Shown here: one piece after another, positions 10,533 through 19,364 of the stretch | Numbering within the stretch: position 1 is the stretch's first letter | Layout: each line of letters begins with the position of its first letter | Assembly: GCF_022429645.1 (NCBI RefSeq) | Contig: NZ_CP092480.1 | Span: forward strand, 1 to 64,000 | Source of the DNA: Lutibacter sp. A80 | Lineage (GTDB): Bacteria > Bacteroidota > Bacteroidia > Flavobacteriales > Flavobacteriaceae | Length of the DNA: 64,000 nt | Direction: 5' to 3' | Notes under the pieces: generated by a model | What the model saw: the letters and a program-made list of their open reading frames with translations, nothing else | The model's database searches: none | What the model was told of the DNA's origin: nothing | Translations under genes and position numbers: made by a program

Positions 10533-11720
10533 TTAAATGTTAAATTCAGGTTTCCAATAAATAATTTCATTTTTATGCATGGCCTCAATCCCCATCTGAA
10601 CACAAATTGCTGTTTTTCCTCCAGTAATTACATTAGAAAGAGGAGTTGTATTATTTAAAATATTATCTCTAAAATCTAATAAAGCTTGTTGAGTAGGATT
10701 TTTATGTTCAATATTAATAGGTTCGCCATAATTATTATGTTGTATTTGCGCTGTAGCTCCTGAAACACCATCTACATCTTTTAATTTACTTTTCTGTTTT
10801 TCTTCAGAAGAAAACCAAGCTTTTCCAGTGCCAAGTGTAATAGTTCCTTTATCTCCTAATACTTTTATTTGATAGCCGTCTTTTGCATTACTTGTTAGGC
10901 AAGTAAAGCTAGCTTTTACACCATTTGGATAATTATAAATTAAATGTGTGTTATCAAAAGTTTCTCTACCGTCTTTCCAGTAATTAACACCGCCCATTCC
11001 CATAACTTTTTCAGGTGTAGCTTCTAAGACCCAATTAACAAAATCTATTTGGTGTGAAGATAATTCAGCTGTAAGTCCTCCAGAAAACTCTTTATACATT
11101 CTCCAGTTAATTGCTTTCTCTAATGAAGGATCTGGTACAGGTCTTCTCCAATTACCGTTTCTGTTCCATTGGCATTGAAAAGATGTTATTTTACCTACTT
11201 TACCGTTTTTAATTAAATCTACTACGTGGGTGTATAATCTACTGCTATGGTATTGATGTCCGGTTTGAAAAATGATATTTGAGTTTTTAACTTTTTTTGA
11301 AAGCTCTAAAATTCCATCATAACCTTTTACCATTGTTTTTTCGCAGTACACATGTTTTCCTGCTTTTATAGCATCCATAGCAATTTTATGGTGCTCACTG
11401 AAAGTCACTGAAATTAAAATAGCATCAATATTTTTATCATTTAATAACTGTTTATAATCAGAATAGGTTTTTGCAGTACCGTTAGTTCTATCTAATCCAT
11501 TTTGTAATCTAAAGGGAAGGATATCGGAAATAGCAGTAACATTTAAATTTTCAATTTTATTAATAATTGAAATTAAGCCACAGCCTCTAGCTCCAGTTCC
11601 AATAACTCCTATTTTTATTTCTTTATTGAAATTATAATCCATGTTTCCAAGTACTGTGCTTGAGGTTAATACAGCTGCTGTTGCAAGGCTACTTTTTTCT
11701 AAAAATTTTCGTCTATTCAT
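10533..11720 (-). CDS. Gfo/Idh/MocA family oxidoreductase with Tat-type leader
   Basis: 395 aa. The N-terminus NRRKFLEKSS followed by a hydrophobic stretch (to about 25) is a twin-arginine export signal, so the enzyme is probably periplasmic. A Rossmann domain follows (KIGVIGTGARGCG, 36-48), then a C-terminal alpha/beta domain (about 155-390). The usual EKP motif reads EKT (Glu127-Lys128), keeping the catalytic lysine. Exported family members in Bacteroidota act on sugars or glycosides (some are GH109-type glycosidases); the substrate cannot be told here. No neighbour suggests a pathway. Confidence 0.88.
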   Translation of the reverse strand: MNRRKFLEKSSLATAAVLTSSTVLGNMDYNFNKEIKIGVIGTGARGCGLISIINKIENLNVTAISDILPFRLQNGLDRTNGTAKTYSDYKQLLNDKNIDAILISVTFSEHHKIAMDAIKAGKHVYCEKTMVKGYDGILELSKKVKNSNIIFQTGHQYHSSRLYTHVVDLIKNGKVGKITSFQCQWNRNGNWRRPVPDPSLEKAINWRMYKEFSGGLTAELSSHQIDFVNWVLEATPEKVMGMGGVNYWKDGRETFDNTHLIYNYPNGVKASFTCLTSNAKDGYQIKVLGDKGTITLGTGKAWFSSEEKQKSKLKDVDGVSGATAQIQHNNYGEPINIEHKNPTQQALLDFRDNILNNTTPLSNVITGGKTAICVQMGIEAMHKNEIIYWKPEFNI

Positions 11721-12191
11721 AATTTATGTTTAATTTTTTCCCGAAAATTCTTAATTTATCAGGAATAATCATTTATTTATAAAAATATTGTTGCTTTTTT
11801 TGTTATCCATTATTTTTGATTTTAAATGTTTGTTTTAAGTAAAATAGTAATCAAAATTTGATTCAAAAATTATAAGATAATGTTTTGCCAATATCTACAA
11901 ATTTAAGTATTTGTTTAAATTATTTAAAGGAGTTTTGAATTTTTATTTACGTTTTTTAAGTAGTTTTTGCTGTTATTTGTTGTGTATTTTTTTTAAGATT
12001 TATAATTATTGAAATCAAGTGTTTTGATTCTTGATTTTTTAATGGTAATATTGAATAGAAATTTTGTTTATTAAATTTTGGATAGTTAAAATTATATATT
12101 TAAATGCTTATTTATTTTTTAAACAATGAGTTTTGTTTGTTATAAGTCAATTATATTTGAATGTTTATAGCGTAATTAATTTTTAATATGT
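11721..12191. other. AT-rich divergent intergenic region, 471 bp
   Basis: Separates the divergent Gfo/Idh (-) and lysoplasmalogenase (+) genes. No open reading frame worth calling. It contains a candidate plus-strand promoter at 12132-12159 and, on the minus strand, a lone TAAATTTG (11898-11905) without a -33 partner. Confidence 0.6.
12132..12159 (+). promoter_or_regulatory. Candidate promoter of the lysoplasmalogenase gene
   Basis: TTTG (12132-12135), 16 bp, then TATATTTG (12152-12159), close to the Bacteroidota -33/-7 consensus, 32 bp before the ATG. The spacing is one base shorter than usual. Confidence 0.45.
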
Positions 12192-12848
12192 ATGCATAAT
12201 TTTAAGCTTACTTTTTTATTCTTTTTAATTTCATTTATAGATATTATTGGAATTATTTTTAAAATTGATAGTTTAGTATTTCTGTTTAAACCATTTATTT
12301 TATTGTCGCTTTTATTTTTGTATTCACATACTGTTGATATCAAAAATAGATGGTACGTGTTAGCTTTAATTTTTTCTTTTTTGGGAGATGTTTTCTTACT
12401 GTATTCAGGTGATGTGGTATTTAAATTTGGATTGGGCTCTTTTTTAATTGCACACCTTATATATATTGGAATTGTGGTAAAACGCATTAAAAAAGCTTCG
12501 ATGATTAGAGTTTTTAAAGCAATAACTCCATTTACAATAGTAGTTTTAGGATTGTTATTTTTTTTGAAAGACTATTTAAATGAATTAATGATTCCTGTAG
12601 TGATCTATGCGTTTACTATTGCAGTTTTTGGAATGGTTTCAATGTTAGATTATTTGAATGAAAAAAGTAAAAAAGCTGTATTTATGTTAGTAGGATCTAT
12701 AATTTTTATAGTTTCAGATGCGGTTTTAGCAATTAATAAATTTTATGAGGGCACACATATATATCAAATTATAGTAATGGTTACTTATGTTTCTGCACAA
12801 TATTTAATTTACCGTTCAATGGAATTGGATGGAAAAAGAACTTCTTAA
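12192..12848 (+). CDS. Lysoplasmalogenase (YhhN/TMEM86 family)
   Basis: 218 aa integral membrane protein with about seven or eight hydrophobic helices over its whole length and the family patterns FSFLGDVFLLY (about 58-68) and SDAVLAINKF (about 177-186). YhhN/TMEM86 proteins hydrolyse the vinyl-ether bond of lysoplasmalogens; in bacteria that lack plasmalogens the role is unclear. Its stop overlaps the stop of the convergent DoxX gene within the palindrome TTAA (12845-12848). Confidence 0.85.
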   Translation: MHNFKLTFLFFLISFIDIIGIIFKIDSLVFLFKPFILLSLLFLYSHTVDIKNRWYVLALIFSFLGDVFLLYSGDVVFKFGLGSFLIAHLIYIGIVVKRIKKASMIRVFKAITPFTIVVLGLLFFLKDYLNELMIPVVIYAFTIAVFGMVSMLDYLNEKSKKAVFMLVGSIIFIVSDAVLAINKFYEGTHIYQIIVMVTYVSAQYLIYRSMELDGKRTS

Positions 12849-13228
12849 AACTTATTTCCAATTATTGGTAATTTTTTGCGCTGATTCCATAAGGTTAAAG
12901 TACTTAAAATAAATACTATAACTGCCATGTAAAATAGCTGACCACCATCATTATTTATTTCAATACCAAGTTGAGTTAAGTGCATAATAACCGCACCTCC
13001 AATTATTCCAATTGTTAGTAAGCTACCTGCCCAAATAGTTTTTGGTATTAAAATTAAAATTGAAGCTATAAGTTCTAATATACCAATACCAATGCGACCG
13101 TAAGGTTCTAATCCAATTTCCGAAAAAATATAAACGCTGTCTGGATGTGCAGTAAATTTAAAACGAAGTGTTTGAATTAGAATTATAGCGATAATAATTC
13201 TTATAACTAGAAATATTTTAGAATTCAT
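12845..13228 (-). CDS. DoxX family membrane protein
   Basis: 127 aa with four predicted transmembrane helices (about 5-22, 48-66, 70-88, 98-116) and the DoxX-like pattern GIGILELIASILILIP (about 47-62). DoxX proteins are small quinone-linked or redox-associated membrane proteins; function here is not determined. Its 3' end overlaps the convergent lysoplasmalogenase gene by four bases. It starts just downstream of the guaC terminator, so it is probably transcribed separately or by readthrough. Confidence 0.8.
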   Translation of the reverse strand: MNSKIFLVIRIIIAIILIQTLRFKFTAHPDSVYIFSEIGLEPYGRIGIGILELIASILILIPKTIWAGSLLTIGIIGGAVIMHLTQLGIEINNDGGQLFYMAVIVFILSTLTLWNQRKKLPIIGNKF

Positions 13229-13232
13229 AAAT

Positions 13233-13266
13233 AAAAAACTTTCTCTTTTAGACGAGAAAGTTTTTA
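13233..13266. terminator. Terminator of the nucleotide-salvage operon
   Basis: Perfect stem AAAAACTTTCTC / GAGAAAGTTTTT with an 8-nt loop (TTTTAGAC) and A/T tails, located 24 bp past the guaC stop on the minus strand. Confidence 0.85.
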
Positions 13267-13289
13267 TTTATTACGTATTTAGGTTTAAT

Positions 13290-14330
13290 TTATTTCGAAA
13301 AAACCTGATTATGTTGTTCTTGAACTCTAATAAAAGTAGTTCGTTTAGTTAATTCTTTTAATTTACTAGCTCCTACATAAGTACATGTAGAGCGCAATCC
13401 GCCAAGAAAATCTTGTACTGTTTTTTCAACAGGGCCTCTATAAGGTATTTCAACAGTTTTTCCTTCAGAAGCTCTGTAATTTGCTACACCACCAACATGT
13501 TTATTCATAGCTGTTTCTGAGCTCATTCCGTAAAATTGTTTGTATTTTTCACCATTAACTTCTATGGTTTTTCCACCGCTTTCTGTATGTCCAGCAAGCA
13601 TACCGCCGAGCATTACAAAATCTGCTCCACCTCCAAATGCTTTTGCTATATCTCCAGGTATTTTACAACCACCATCAGAAACAATTTGTCCGCCCATACC
13701 ATGTGCAGCATCAGCACATTCAATAATTGCTGAAAGTTGTGGGTAGCCTACACCTGTTTTTACACGAGTTGTACAAACAGAACCAGGTCCAATACCAACT
13801 TTTATAATATCTGCACCTGCTAATAATAATTCTTCAACCATTTCACCGGTTACAACATTACCTGCCATAATAACTTTGTTTGGATATTTTTTTCGGGTTT
13901 GTTGTACAAAATCTACAAAGTGTTCGGAATATCCATTAGCTACATCAATACAAATAAATTTTATTTGAGTGTGTTTGTTTAAAATAGTTTCAAGTTTTAT
14001 TGAATCGGGTTTTCCGGTTCCTGTACTAACAGCAAAATAATCAATAAAATCAGAAGGAATAGATTTTATAAAATCATCCCATTCTTGTATTGTATAGTGT
14101 TTATGTATAGCTGTAAATATTTTGTGTTTGGCAAGTTCTAAAGCCATTTCAAAAGTACCAACAGTATCCATATTTGCAGCCATTATTGGTACACCAGTCC
14201 ATGTGTGGTTGCTATGTAAAAAAGTAAATGTTCTGTCCAAAGATACTTGTGATCTAGAGCTAAGTGTTGATCTTTTTGGACGAATCATTACATCTTTAAA
14301 CCCTAATTTTAAACCTGTTTCAATTCTCAT
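13290..14330 (-). CDS. guaC: GMP reductase
   Basis: Reduces GMP to IMP with NADPH, recycling guanine nucleotides to the adenine branch. 346 aa TIM barrel of the IMPDH/GMPR family without a CBS insert, which favours GMP reductase over IMP dehydrogenase. The catalytic cysteine is in [17 protein letters not shown] (Cys186), and [14 protein letters not shown] is the phosphate-binding region. It is the third gene of a reverse operon with a split 5'-nucleotidase, 18 bp after the previous stop, consistent with purine nucleotide salvage. Confidence 0.95.
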   Translation of the reverse strand: MRIETGLKLGFKDVMIRPKRSTLSSRSQVSLDRTFTFLHSNHTWTGVPIMAANMDTVGTFEMALELAKHKIFTAIHKHYTIQEWDDFIKSIPSDFIDYFAVSTGTGKPDSIKLETILNKHTQIKFICIDVANGYSEHFVDFVQQTRKKYPNKVIMAGNVVTGEMVEELLLAGADIIKVGIGPGSVCTTRVKTGVGYPQLSAIIECADAAHGMGGQIVSDGGCKIPGDIAKAFGGGADFVMLGGMLAGHTESGGKTIEVNGEKYKQFYGMSSETAMNKHVGGVANYRASEGKTVEIPYRGPVEKTVQDFLGGLRSTCTYVGASKLKELTKRTTFIRVQEQHNQVFSK

Positions 14331-14348
14331 GTTTCTTTTATATGCTTT

Positions 14349-15263
14349 TTATACAATTATACTTTTTCCTTTACTAATTTTAGTTGCATCACTGTCGAAA
14401 TAAAAATCGATCCTCCCAACGTTTAAACCATAACATCCAACTTGATTTACCAATACATTTTCTCCAATACTGTTTTTGGTTATTGTTGGTTTAGGTAAAA
14501 ATGTGTGTGTATGTCCACCAATAATTAGGTCGATATCTTTTGTTTTAGATGCTAACACTAAATCACTTACAATTTCAGGATTGTTTTTGTAAAAATATCC
14601 TAGATGCGATAGGCAAATTACCAAATCACAGTGTTGTTCATCTTTTAAAATGCGAGTCATATCTTGTGCTATTTCAATAGGATCTAGGTATTTAGTTTCT
14701 TTATACATTCTAGGATCTACTAAACCTTCTAGTTTAACACCTAAACCAAAAATACCAATTTTTATGTCGTCTTTAATAAATACTTTATAAGGTTCTACAA
14801 AGCCATCTAAAACGGTATTTTTAAAATTGTAGTTAGCAGATAAAAAATCGAATTTTGCATGTGGTAATTGAGCTAATAAGCCATCAATGCTATTGTCAAA
14901 ATCGTGATTTCCAATTGTTGCGGCATCATATTTAAGCATGCTCATTAGTTTGAATTCCAATTCGCCTCCATAAAAATTAAAAAAAGGAGTTCCTTGAAAA
15001 ATATCTCCAGCATCTAATAATAAGGTGTTGGGGTTTTCTTTTCTAATATTTTCAATTAAAGTAGCACGTCTAGCAACACCTCCTTGATTAGGTGTTTTAT
15101 AGTGATCGCTAGGAAAAGGTTCTATATGGCTATGGGTATCATTTGTGTGTAGTATAGTAATGTGCTTTTCTGTGTTTTTTGAAAAAGACTGTAAAGATAA
15201 GCCACCTAATGTTAAAAAAGCTGTTGCTGCTGTTGATTGCTGTATAAAATTTCTTCTTTTCAT
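14349..15263 (-). CDS. Exported metallophosphatase, 5'-nucleotidase N-terminal domain
   Basis: 304 aa with a twin-arginine-like leader (MKRRNFIQQS, hydrophobic to about 27). The calcineurin-type metallophosphatase domain of UshA-like nucleotidases is complete: ITILHTNDTHSH (about 34-45), DAGDIFQGTP, GNHDFD and GGHTHTF (about 250-256). The substrate-binding C-terminal domain of classic 5'-nucleotidase is missing here and is encoded by the upstream gene at 15291. Together they probably form a two-piece periplasmic nucleotidase. guaC follows 18 bp later. Confidence 0.9.
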   Translation of the reverse strand: MKRRNFIQQSTAATAFLTLGGLSLQSFSKNTEKHITILHTNDTHSHIEPFPSDHYKTPNQGGVARRATLIENIRKENPNTLLLDAGDIFQGTPFFNFYGGELEFKLMSMLKYDAATIGNHDFDNSIDGLLAQLPHAKFDFLSANYNFKNTVLDGFVEPYKVFIKDDIKIGIFGLGVKLEGLVDPRMYKETKYLDPIEIAQDMTRILKDEQHCDLVICLSHLGYFYKNNPEIVSDLVLASKTKDIDLIIGGHTHTFLPKPTITKNSIGENVLVNQVGCYGLNVGRIDFYFDSDATKISKGKSIIV

Positions 15264-15290
15264 TTTATTGCTAATTTTTATTATTTTAAA

Positions 15291-16043
15291 TTATTTTTCT
15301 ACTCTAAATCTTCCGTCTAAACTGGTTTTAAGAGTATCGGTTTCTTTAAAATAATCTATTATGGCATTTCTAAGTTTATAGTCTATATTGGTAATTGAAA
15401 CTGGATTTTTAAAAAAGTTCATACTATCTCCTCCATTTTGAAGGTAGTCTGATGTTAAAACAAAATAAGTTTTGTCGTTTTGTAAAGGTTTGTTATTAAT
15501 TTTAAGTGAATATCCGTTCTTAGTAATTGCTAAATTAAAGTTTTTAGAAACAGGATGTGCTTTGTTGCTTTTAATTAAATATGCTACAAGTTCTTTAATT
15601 TTATCAGCGGTTAGTTCTACAGCAACCAAACCATTTTCAAAGGGCATTAAGTTAAATGCATTTTCCATTTTAACATCTCCTTTAGTAATTCCAGCTCTAA
15701 TTCCACCATAGTTAAACATAGCAAAATCTATATTTTTAGTTGTTCTAGAATTAAAAACAGGATTAGATCTTTGGTAGCATAAATCTGCCATTAAATTACC
15801 TAATGTACTTTCAAGTTCACTGTCAGTTCTTACCAAGTCTATTGCTGTGTACGAAAGTACTGTATTCATTTCTGCAGCAACTTTTTGTTTATAGGGCTCA
15901 ATAAAATCGTTAATTTCTTTTACAGGTTTAATATTTTGGTCAATTGGTAGTAATTTTCCCTCTATTTTAACCAGCTGTTGTGGTTCATTTTTACAACTAG
16001 TAAGTGCTAGAATTGTAAATAATGAAATAATAAAACTTTTCAT
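15291..16043 (-). CDS. Lipoprotein, 5'-nucleotidase C-terminal domain
   Basis: 250 aa lipoprotein (lipobox ALTSC, Cys17). The body is the 5'-nucleotidase C-terminal domain that holds the nucleotide base: ESTLGNLMADL, FAMFNYGGIRAGITKGDV (about 109-126), LMPFENGLVAVELT and SDYLQNGGDSMNFF. It lacks the metallophosphatase half, which is the next gene 27 bp downstream. It is first in the operon with that gene and guaC. Its start codon region overlaps the divergent promoter at 16046-16075. Confidence 0.9.
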   Translation of the reverse strand: MKSFIISLFTILALTSCKNEPQQLVKIEGKLLPIDQNIKPVKEINDFIEPYKQKVAAEMNTVLSYTAIDLVRTDSELESTLGNLMADLCYQRSNPVFNSRTTKNIDFAMFNYGGIRAGITKGDVKMENAFNLMPFENGLVAVELTADKIKELVAYLIKSNKAHPVSKNFNLAITKNGYSLKINNKPLQNDKTYFVLTSDYLQNGGDSMNFFKNPVSITNIDYKLRNAIIDYFKETDTLKTSLDGRFRVEK

Positions 16044-16045
16044 TG

Positions 16046-16075
16046 TTGAAATACTAATGATTTTAATTAATTTTG
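16046..16075 (+). promoter_or_regulatory. Promoter of the DUF6913-dapA unit
   Basis: TTG (16046-16048), 19 bp, then TAATTTTG (16068-16075), a full match to the Bacteroidota primary-sigma consensus, 20 bp before the ATG at 16096. It begins 2 bp from the divergent lipoprotein start codon. Confidence 0.65.
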
Positions 16076-16095
16076 TGATTCAACGGTAAATATAA

Positions 16096-16617
16096 ATGAT
16101 TTTTACAGGAATTAAACGAAAAAGTAACCAATTATTTTTTAATAAAAAAAATAAAGAATTAGCAGCTGTTACTTCTAAAATCGCTTCTAGAAAAATAAAA
16201 AATGTAATTATTTTATTAGATGACATCTCTTTAAAGGATGAAATATTAAACAATATTAAAAGTAATTTAGGTTTAAAAGTGGAAGCTATTGAGTTGGTGA
16301 TTTTTCAACAAAAAAAAGCAAAAGACACTAGTGATACTCAAATTTTTTCATCAAAAGATTTTGGTTGGTACGGTAAAATTAAGAATGAAAATTTGAAAGG
16401 TATTTTAACAAAAAAATACGATTTGTTAATAAACTATAACAAAGTTGATAATTTATACAATAACTTATTATTATTGCAAATTCAAGCAGCTTTTAAAGTT
16501 GGGTTTGCAAATTTAGATAATCGTTTTTACGATTTGTTGATAAATTGTAAAGTAGATGAAATAGAGTTGTTTAATAAGGAGTTAAAAAAATATTTAGAGA
16601 TTTTAAACAAAGTATAA
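16096..16617 (+). CDS. DUF6913 family protein of unknown function
   Basis: 173 aa, no signal peptide or membrane helix, rich in Lys, Asn and Leu. It resembles a Bacteroidota-restricted uncharacterised family typically found beside dapA. Visible features are a basic N-terminus (GIKRKSNQLFFNKKNK), an alpha/beta pattern around VIILLDD (about 38-44) and the stretch FGWYGKIKNENLKGIL. dapA starts directly after its stop, so it is co-transcribed from the promoter at 16046-16075. No function is proposed. Confidence 0.8.
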   Translation: MIFTGIKRKSNQLFFNKKNKELAAVTSKIASRKIKNVIILLDDISLKDEILNNIKSNLGLKVEAIELVIFQQKKAKDTSDTQIFSSKDFGWYGKIKNENLKGILTKKYDLLINYNKVDNLYNNLLLLQIQAAFKVGFANLDNRFYDLLINCKVDEIELFNKELKKYLEILNKV

Positions 16618-17493
16618 ATGAAAGAATTGTTAGGAGCTGGGGTAGCATTAGTAACACCTTTTAATGAAGATTTATCGGTAGATTTTGAAGGGTTAGCTCG
16701 TTTGGTGAATTATCAAATAGATAATGGTGTTGATTATTTAGTTGTTTTAGGTACAACAGGAGAACCTGCAACTTTAACTGCTGAGGAAAAAGCCTTGGTA
16801 AAAGAAACAATTATTAAAGAAAATAATGGGAGATTGCCTTTAGTTCTTGGAATTGGAGGTAACAATACTATGGCAGTTGTAGAAGAAATTAAAACCACAG
16901 ATTTAACCGAGTTTTCTGCCATACTTTCAGTATCACCATATTATAATAAACCTACCCAAGAAGGAATTTACCAACATTTTAAAGCAATCTCTAAAGCAAG
17001 TCCCAAACCAATAATTATATATAACGTTCCAGGTAGAACGGGTAAAAATATGGAGCCTTCAACAGTTTTAAGATTGGCAAATGATTTTAAAAATATTGTA
17101 GCTGTTAAAGAGGCAGCAGGAGATTTGGTACAAGCTATGCGTATTATTCAACATAAACCAACTGATTTTATGGTAATTTCTGGCGACGATATGATTGCTT
17201 TACCAATGGTTTTAGCTGGTGGAGCAGGTGTAATTTCAGTTATAGGTCAAGGTTTACCTAAAGATTTTTCTAAAATGATTGCATTAGGTTTACAAAAAAA
17301 TGTTGAAGAAGCTTATAAATTACATTATAAAATAATGGATAGCGTAGATTATATTTTTGAAGAATGTAATCCCTCTGGAATTAAAGCTTTATTGCAAAAA
17401 CAAGCAATTTGTATTTCTAATGTGCGTTTACCATTGGTTAAAGCTACTGAAAAATTAGAACAAAAATTAATTAGCTTTATAGATAATTATTAG
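16618..17493 (+). CDS. dapA: 4-hydroxy-tetrahydrodipicolinate synthase
   Basis: Condenses pyruvate with aspartate semialdehyde, the first committed step to diaminopimelate and lysine. 291 aa TIM barrel, full length. The Schiff-base lysine is in [11 protein letters not shown] (Lys164), the Tyr of the proton relay in [10 protein letters not shown] (Tyr135), and [10 protein letters not shown] (44-53) holds the Thr pair. It is directly coupled to the DUF6913 gene with no spacing. dapF of the same pathway is at 5059. Confidence 0.97.
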   Translation: MKELLGAGVALVTPFNEDLSVDFEGLARLVNYQIDNGVDYLVVLGTTGEPATLTAEEKALVKETIIKENNGRLPLVLGIGGNNTMAVVEEIKTTDLTEFSAILSVSPYYNKPTQEGIYQHFKAISKASPKPIIIYNVPGRTGKNMEPSTVLRLANDFKNIVAVKEAAGDLVQAMRIIQHKPTDFMVISGDDMIALPMVLAGGAGVISVIGQGLPKDFSKMIALGLQKNVEEAYKLHYKIMDSVDYIFEECNPSGIKALLQKQAICISNVRLPLVKATEKLEQKLISFIDNY

Positions 17494-17542
17494 TAATTTT
17501 ACATTTGTAAAATAGTGAATTAGTAATAAAAAAAAGTCAATT

Positions 17543-18061
17543 ATGTTATCAGAAAATATGCAGTTAGCTTTAAATAAGCAAATTAGAATTGAAGCAGAAT
17601 CTTCTCAAATATATTTAGCAATGGCTTCTTGGTCAGAATTAAAAGGCTTAGAAGGGGTTTCACAATTTATGTATGGACAATCAGATGAGGAACGTCAACA
17701 TATGTTGAAATTTTTTAAATATATTAATGAAAGAGGAGGTCATGCAAAAGTTTCTGAATTAGCAGGACCAGCATTGGAGTTTGGATCAATTAAAGAAATG
17801 TTTGAAACCTTATTTAAACATGAAGTATTTGTATCGCAAAGTATTAATGAATTAGTACATATTGCTCTAGAAGAAAAAGATTACGCAACACATAACTTTT
17901 TACAATGGTATGTTGCTGAGCAAATTGAAGAGGAAGCTCAGGCTAGAACTATTTTAGATAAAATTAATTTAATTGGAGACGATAAAGGAGGCTTGTATTT
18001 GTTTGATAATGATATAAAACAAATAACAGTTGTAAGCTCAGTAGCACCTCCTGCAGTTTAA
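17543..18061 (+). CDS. ftnA: Non-heme ferritin
   Basis: Iron-storage ferritin that oxidises Fe2+ and stores it as a mineral core in a 24-mer. 172 aa four-helix bundle. Ferroxidase ligands are recognisable in RIEAESSQIY (Glu17), SDEERQHM (Glu50, His53) and the EQIEEEAQAR helix. There is no heme-ligand context typical of bacterioferritin. A TACATTTG (17510-17517) lies 25 bp upstream and may be a -7 element, with no clear -33 partner. Confidence 0.95.
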   Translation: MLSENMQLALNKQIRIEAESSQIYLAMASWSELKGLEGVSQFMYGQSDEERQHMLKFFKYINERGGHAKVSELAGPALEFGSIKEMFETLFKHEVFVSQSINELVHIALEEKDYATHNFLQWYVAEQIEEEAQARTILDKINLIGDDKGGLYLFDNDIKQITVVSSVAPPAV

Positions 18062-18213
18062 CAATTAACAAACAATTAAGATTGCTACATACTATATATT
18101 GTAAAAGCAAGTTATTTTTGTGGTTAATTATAAAATAATTAAATAATTTTTTAATTATTTCTATAAATAAAAAATCATTTTAATAATCCATAATAAATAA
18201 CTATTTTTGCCAA

Positions 18214-19041
18214 ATGCTTAAAAATAAAATATATATTCTAATTTTATTAGTTACTGTTGGTGTTTCATCTTGCGGTGAATATCAAAAAGTATTAAATAAA
18301 GGTACGGTTGAAGAACAGTATGCTATGGCTTCACAATTGTATGAAAGCCAAAAGTATAATAAAGCAATACAATTATTTGAAAAAATTACGCCTTCATATA
18401 GAGGAAAACCTCAAATGGAGCGTATTCAATTTATGATTGCACAATCACACTACAATACAAAACAGTATACATTAGCGGCTTATTATTTTGATAAGTTTGC
18501 AAAAAACTATCCTAAAAGTTCTAAGATAGAAGAAGCTGCTTATCTTTCTGCTCATAGTTATTTTTTAGCTTCACCAGTATTTAGTTTAGACCAAAAAGAT
18601 ACGCAAGAAGCTATTACAGCATTGCAGAATTTTTTGTATAAATATCCTGAATCTGATAAGGTAGCCGAAGCAAATGAAAATATAAAAACGCTTACAAAAA
18701 AATTAGAAAGAAAATCTTTTGAAATAGCAAAACAATATTATCATACAGAAGATTATATTGCAGCAATAGCAGCATTCGATAACTTATTAGCAGATTATTT
18801 AGGTACTTCATATAAAGAAGAAGCTATGTACCTTAAATTTAAAGCAGCAAATAATTTAGCTGTAAATAGTTATATTTTGAAAAAAGAAGAAAGGCTAAAT
18901 AACGCTATTAAAATTCACGAAAGATTTAAAAGAAGCTTTCCAAAATCAGATTATTTACCTGAAACTAACGAATTACTACTTAACCTAAATAACGAGTTAA
19001 ACTCTTTAATTGCATTAAAAACGGAAACAAATGGACTATAA
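18214..19041 (+). CDS. bamD: Outer membrane assembly lipoprotein BamD
   Basis: Essential lipoprotein of the BAM complex that inserts beta-barrel proteins. 275 aa, signal peptide with lipobox VSSC (Cys20), followed by five TPR-like helical repeats (about 30-245; for example AMASQLYESQKYNKAIQLFE and TLAAYYFDKFAKNYPKSS). It starts the conserved Bacteroidota operon bamD-rpoZ-coaBC-DUF4835-recN and overlaps rpoZ by 11 bp. TATTTTTG at 18202-18209 sits only 4 bp before the ATG, so if it is a -7 element the transcript would be nearly leaderless. Confidence 0.93.
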   Translation: MLKNKIYILILLVTVGVSSCGEYQKVLNKGTVEEQYAMASQLYESQKYNKAIQLFEKITPSYRGKPQMERIQFMIAQSHYNTKQYTLAAYYFDKFAKNYPKSSKIEEAAYLSAHSYFLASPVFSLDQKDTQEAITALQNFLYKYPESDKVAEANENIKTLTKKLERKSFEIAKQYYHTEDYIAAIAAFDNLLADYLGTSYKEEAMYLKFKAANNLAVNSYILKKEERLNNAIKIHERFKRSFPKSDYLPETNELLLNLNNELNSLIALKTETNGL

Positions 19042-19363
19042 AAACACAAAAGCAGCACCTACTACTATAACTTACGACAAAGACTTTATAGAGGCTCCAA
19101 CTAACAATATCTATGAAGCTATTACAATTATAGCTAAACGTGCGGAACAAATTAGTGGAGATTTAAAAAGCGAATTAATCGAGAAATTAGAAGAGTTTGC
19201 TACTTACACCGATAGTTTAGATGAGGTTTTTGAAAATAAAGAACAAATTGAAGTTTCTAAATTTTACGAAAAATTACCAAAACCAACTGCAATAGCTGTT
19301 GAAGAATGGTTAGAAGGTAAAATTTACCATAGAAACCCAGACATAGATACAAATAAAGAATAG
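19031..19363 (+). CDS. rpoZ: RNA polymerase omega subunit, Bacteroidota type
   Basis: 110 aa. The central segment NNIYEAITIIAKRAEQI (about 26-42) matches the conserved omega motif, in which the N-terminal helix packs on the beta-prime subunit. Omega aids polymerase assembly. The Bacteroidota version is longer and more acidic at its C-terminus than the E. coli one. The ATG lies inside bamD (11-bp overlap), suggesting coupled translation, and coaBC follows after one base. Confidence 0.88.
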   Translation: MDYKNTKAAPTTITYDKDFIEAPTNNIYEAITIIAKRAEQISGDLKSELIEKLEEFATYTDSLDEVFENKEQIEVSKFYEKLPKPTAIAVEEWLEGKIYHRNPDIDTNKE

Positions 19364-19364
19364 G

